64,000 nucleotides of DNA from the NCBI GenBank assembly GCA_964596125.1, contig CAZQRP010000016.1, positions 12,854-76,853 on the forward strand. The letters run 5' to 3'. The stretch comes from CAZQRP01 sp964596125. GTDB lineage: Bacteria > Chloroflexota > Dehalococcoidia > GIF9 > UBA5629. Of the stretch, positions 63,310 through 64,000 are shown piece after piece. The notes beneath the pieces were generated by a model that saw only the letters and a list, made by a program, of their open reading frames with translations, was not told the DNA's origin and searched no databases. Both the position numbers and the translations under genes were made by a program. Numbering within the stretch: the first letter of the stretch is position 1; every line of letters begins with the position of its first letter.

Positions 63310-63690
63310 GCCAATAAATTTAGTATTTAACTCAGATTAAAAATATATAAATGTATTAAACCACATTAAATATATTCCTATTTAGTTTTAACCTGTTGTT
63401 TAGATTAAATTTTAATTTTTATACTTGATATTTATATTTAAGTATCCTTTTGAACCATTTTCTCTTTCACAACTAATTGAGTTGTCTCACAATTATATGT
63501 CAATATACATAAATTTATTACGTAACTACAACAAAAATATTTCTGTTTAGTTTTAAACCTATTATAAAAAATAAATATATCTACACATTTATTGTCTAAC
63601 TCAATAAATCTATTATAAATTTAAATTTTCCTACTAAATCTACATTCCAACACTAGTATTTTTAATCATTTATGGCATACTAATATAAAA
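63310..63690. other. AT-rich intergenic stretch in the island
   Basis: 381 bases of very AT-rich sequence. An imperfect repeat of TTTAGTTTTAAACCT occurs near 63385 and 63547. CAACT-AATTG-AGTTG near 63470-63486 is a short inverted repeat. No coding or RNA gene is visible. Confidence 0.45.
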
Positions 63691-63849
63691 ATGTTTATTG
63701 TCAGCAAAGAATATCGTCGTCGTGACCTCCACGAGTTGTACGGAGGTCAAAATAAAGGCGGAATTAGTACTCCCTCTAAAAATAATTTTATAATGCTGTT
63801 CACTGGCGAACAAGGAAATCAACATGTTTATCAAAAGGTACAATGGTAG
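63691..63849 (+). pseudogene. truncated N-terminal domain of a restriction-type/HNH endonuclease
   Basis: 52 codons from ATG 63691 to TAG 63847-63849. YRRRDLHELYGGQNKGGIST and FIMLFTGEQGNQ match the N-terminal SRA/YDG-like domain that precedes HNH endonucleases in McrA-like enzymes (pattern ...YGGQ...GGISTP...FIFLFTGE). The full domain and the nuclease are missing; the frame ends within the domain. A TPR gene starts at 63843, overlapping the stop, so the rest was probably deleted and replaced. Confidence 0.6.
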
Positions 63850-64000
63850 ACGAAAAAGATAAGTTACGAAAATCTATTCAGAAGGGAAAAAGGCTTTTAA
63901 AGATAGGGTGTTATGAAGATGCACTCGTAGCCTTCGACGAAGCATTGAAGCTTAAGCCTGATTATGTGAATGCATGGTTTGGCAAAGGAATCGCTCTAGG
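63843..64000 (+). CDS. TPR-repeat protein (partial, runs off the window)
   Basis: From ATG 63843 the frame reads MVDEKDKLRKSIQKGKRLLK, then YEDALVAFDEALKLKPDYVN, AWFGKGIAL, which is a tetratricopeptide repeat. The start overlaps the stop of the endonuclease remnant. No ribosome site is obvious. Partner and function unknown; only the first 52 residues are visible. Confidence 0.75.
   Translation, partial: MVDEKDKLRKSIQKGKRLLKIGCYEDALVAFDEALKLKPDYVNAWFGKGIAL

Noticed and set aside
1..64000. rRNA genes, CRISPR arrays, insertion sequences with terminal repeats, prophage capsid or terminase genes
   Set aside because: None seen. Absence of capsid and terminase genes supports eCIS rather than prophage.

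Overview
The window looks like a chromosomal segment of an anaerobic bacterium, most probably a Chloroflexota member of the Dehalococcoidia or a relative. This is inferred from gene content, not from a marker gene. The signs are a benzoyl-CoA reductase/2-hydroxyacyl-CoA dehydratase cassette, a tungsten-type aldehyde ferredoxin oxidoreductase, a homocitrate/Re-citrate-synthase-like enzyme, an iron-sulfur flavoprotein, DUF2089 and LiaX-like genes, and a contractile injection locus of the type seen in Chloroflexota, cyanobacteria and actinobacteria.

Layout. 1-7.6 kb: the tail of a membrane protein, tgt, then an operon of a CaiB/BaiF CoA-transferase, two dehydratase/reductase subunits and two different ATPase activators (BzdNOPQ/BcrCBAD-like). 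7.6-9.4 kb: a minus-strand thioesterase and aminotransferase. 9.7-13.2 kb: a DUF6504 gene and a DnaE2-type polymerase behind a strong promoter that overlaps a LexA-like box. 13.5-24.4 kb: unlinked metabolic genes (UROD/MetE-like methyltransferase, HDAC-like amidohydrolase, ADP-forming acyl-CoA synthetase alpha subunit, hydrolase, flavoprotein, serpin, ICMT-like methyltransferase, membrane-fused spermidine synthase, AmrB/MEMO).

24.7-47.0 kb is the centre of interest: a complete-looking extracellular contractile injection system (eCIS). A SARP/BTAD regulator comes first. A spacer with heptamers TTTACCA/TGGTAAA follows, then a small protein, the AAA ATPase, three tandem DUF4157 proteins with unrelated C-terminal domains (likely cargo), DUF4255, sheath, tube 1, a tail-assembly-like protein joined to a DUF6760 reading frame that has no start codon, a fourth DUF4157 protein, tube 2, a 554-residue unknown, the LysM protein, spike, PAAR, gp25, baseplate J, tail protein I, and a transmembrane beta-domain protein. 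No tail fibre and no classical tape measure were recognised. At the tail-assembly/DUF6760 junction a CCCGGGG heptamer, an 8-nt spacer and a 12-bp hairpin form a textbook -1 frameshift signal.

47-58 kb: a HAD phosphatase, a minus-strand group (AOR, iron alcohol dehydrogenase, SDR, homocitrate-synthase-like enzyme), Hsp20 with a strong terminator, a coiled-coil lipoprotein, a transglutaminase-like protein, a DUF2089/membrane/SHOCT-like operon behind a consensus promoter, tRNA-Arg, and a heat-shock-like FmdB gene with a CIRCE operator plus a 40-residue zinc protein. 58.5-64 kb: an AT-rich island starts at the 3' end of tRNA-Met with a tyrosine recombinase that has an extra C-terminal domain, a 1071-residue four-helix membrane protein of unknown function, a broken restriction-type endonuclease N-terminus, and the start of a TPR protein. 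The right end of the island lies outside the window.
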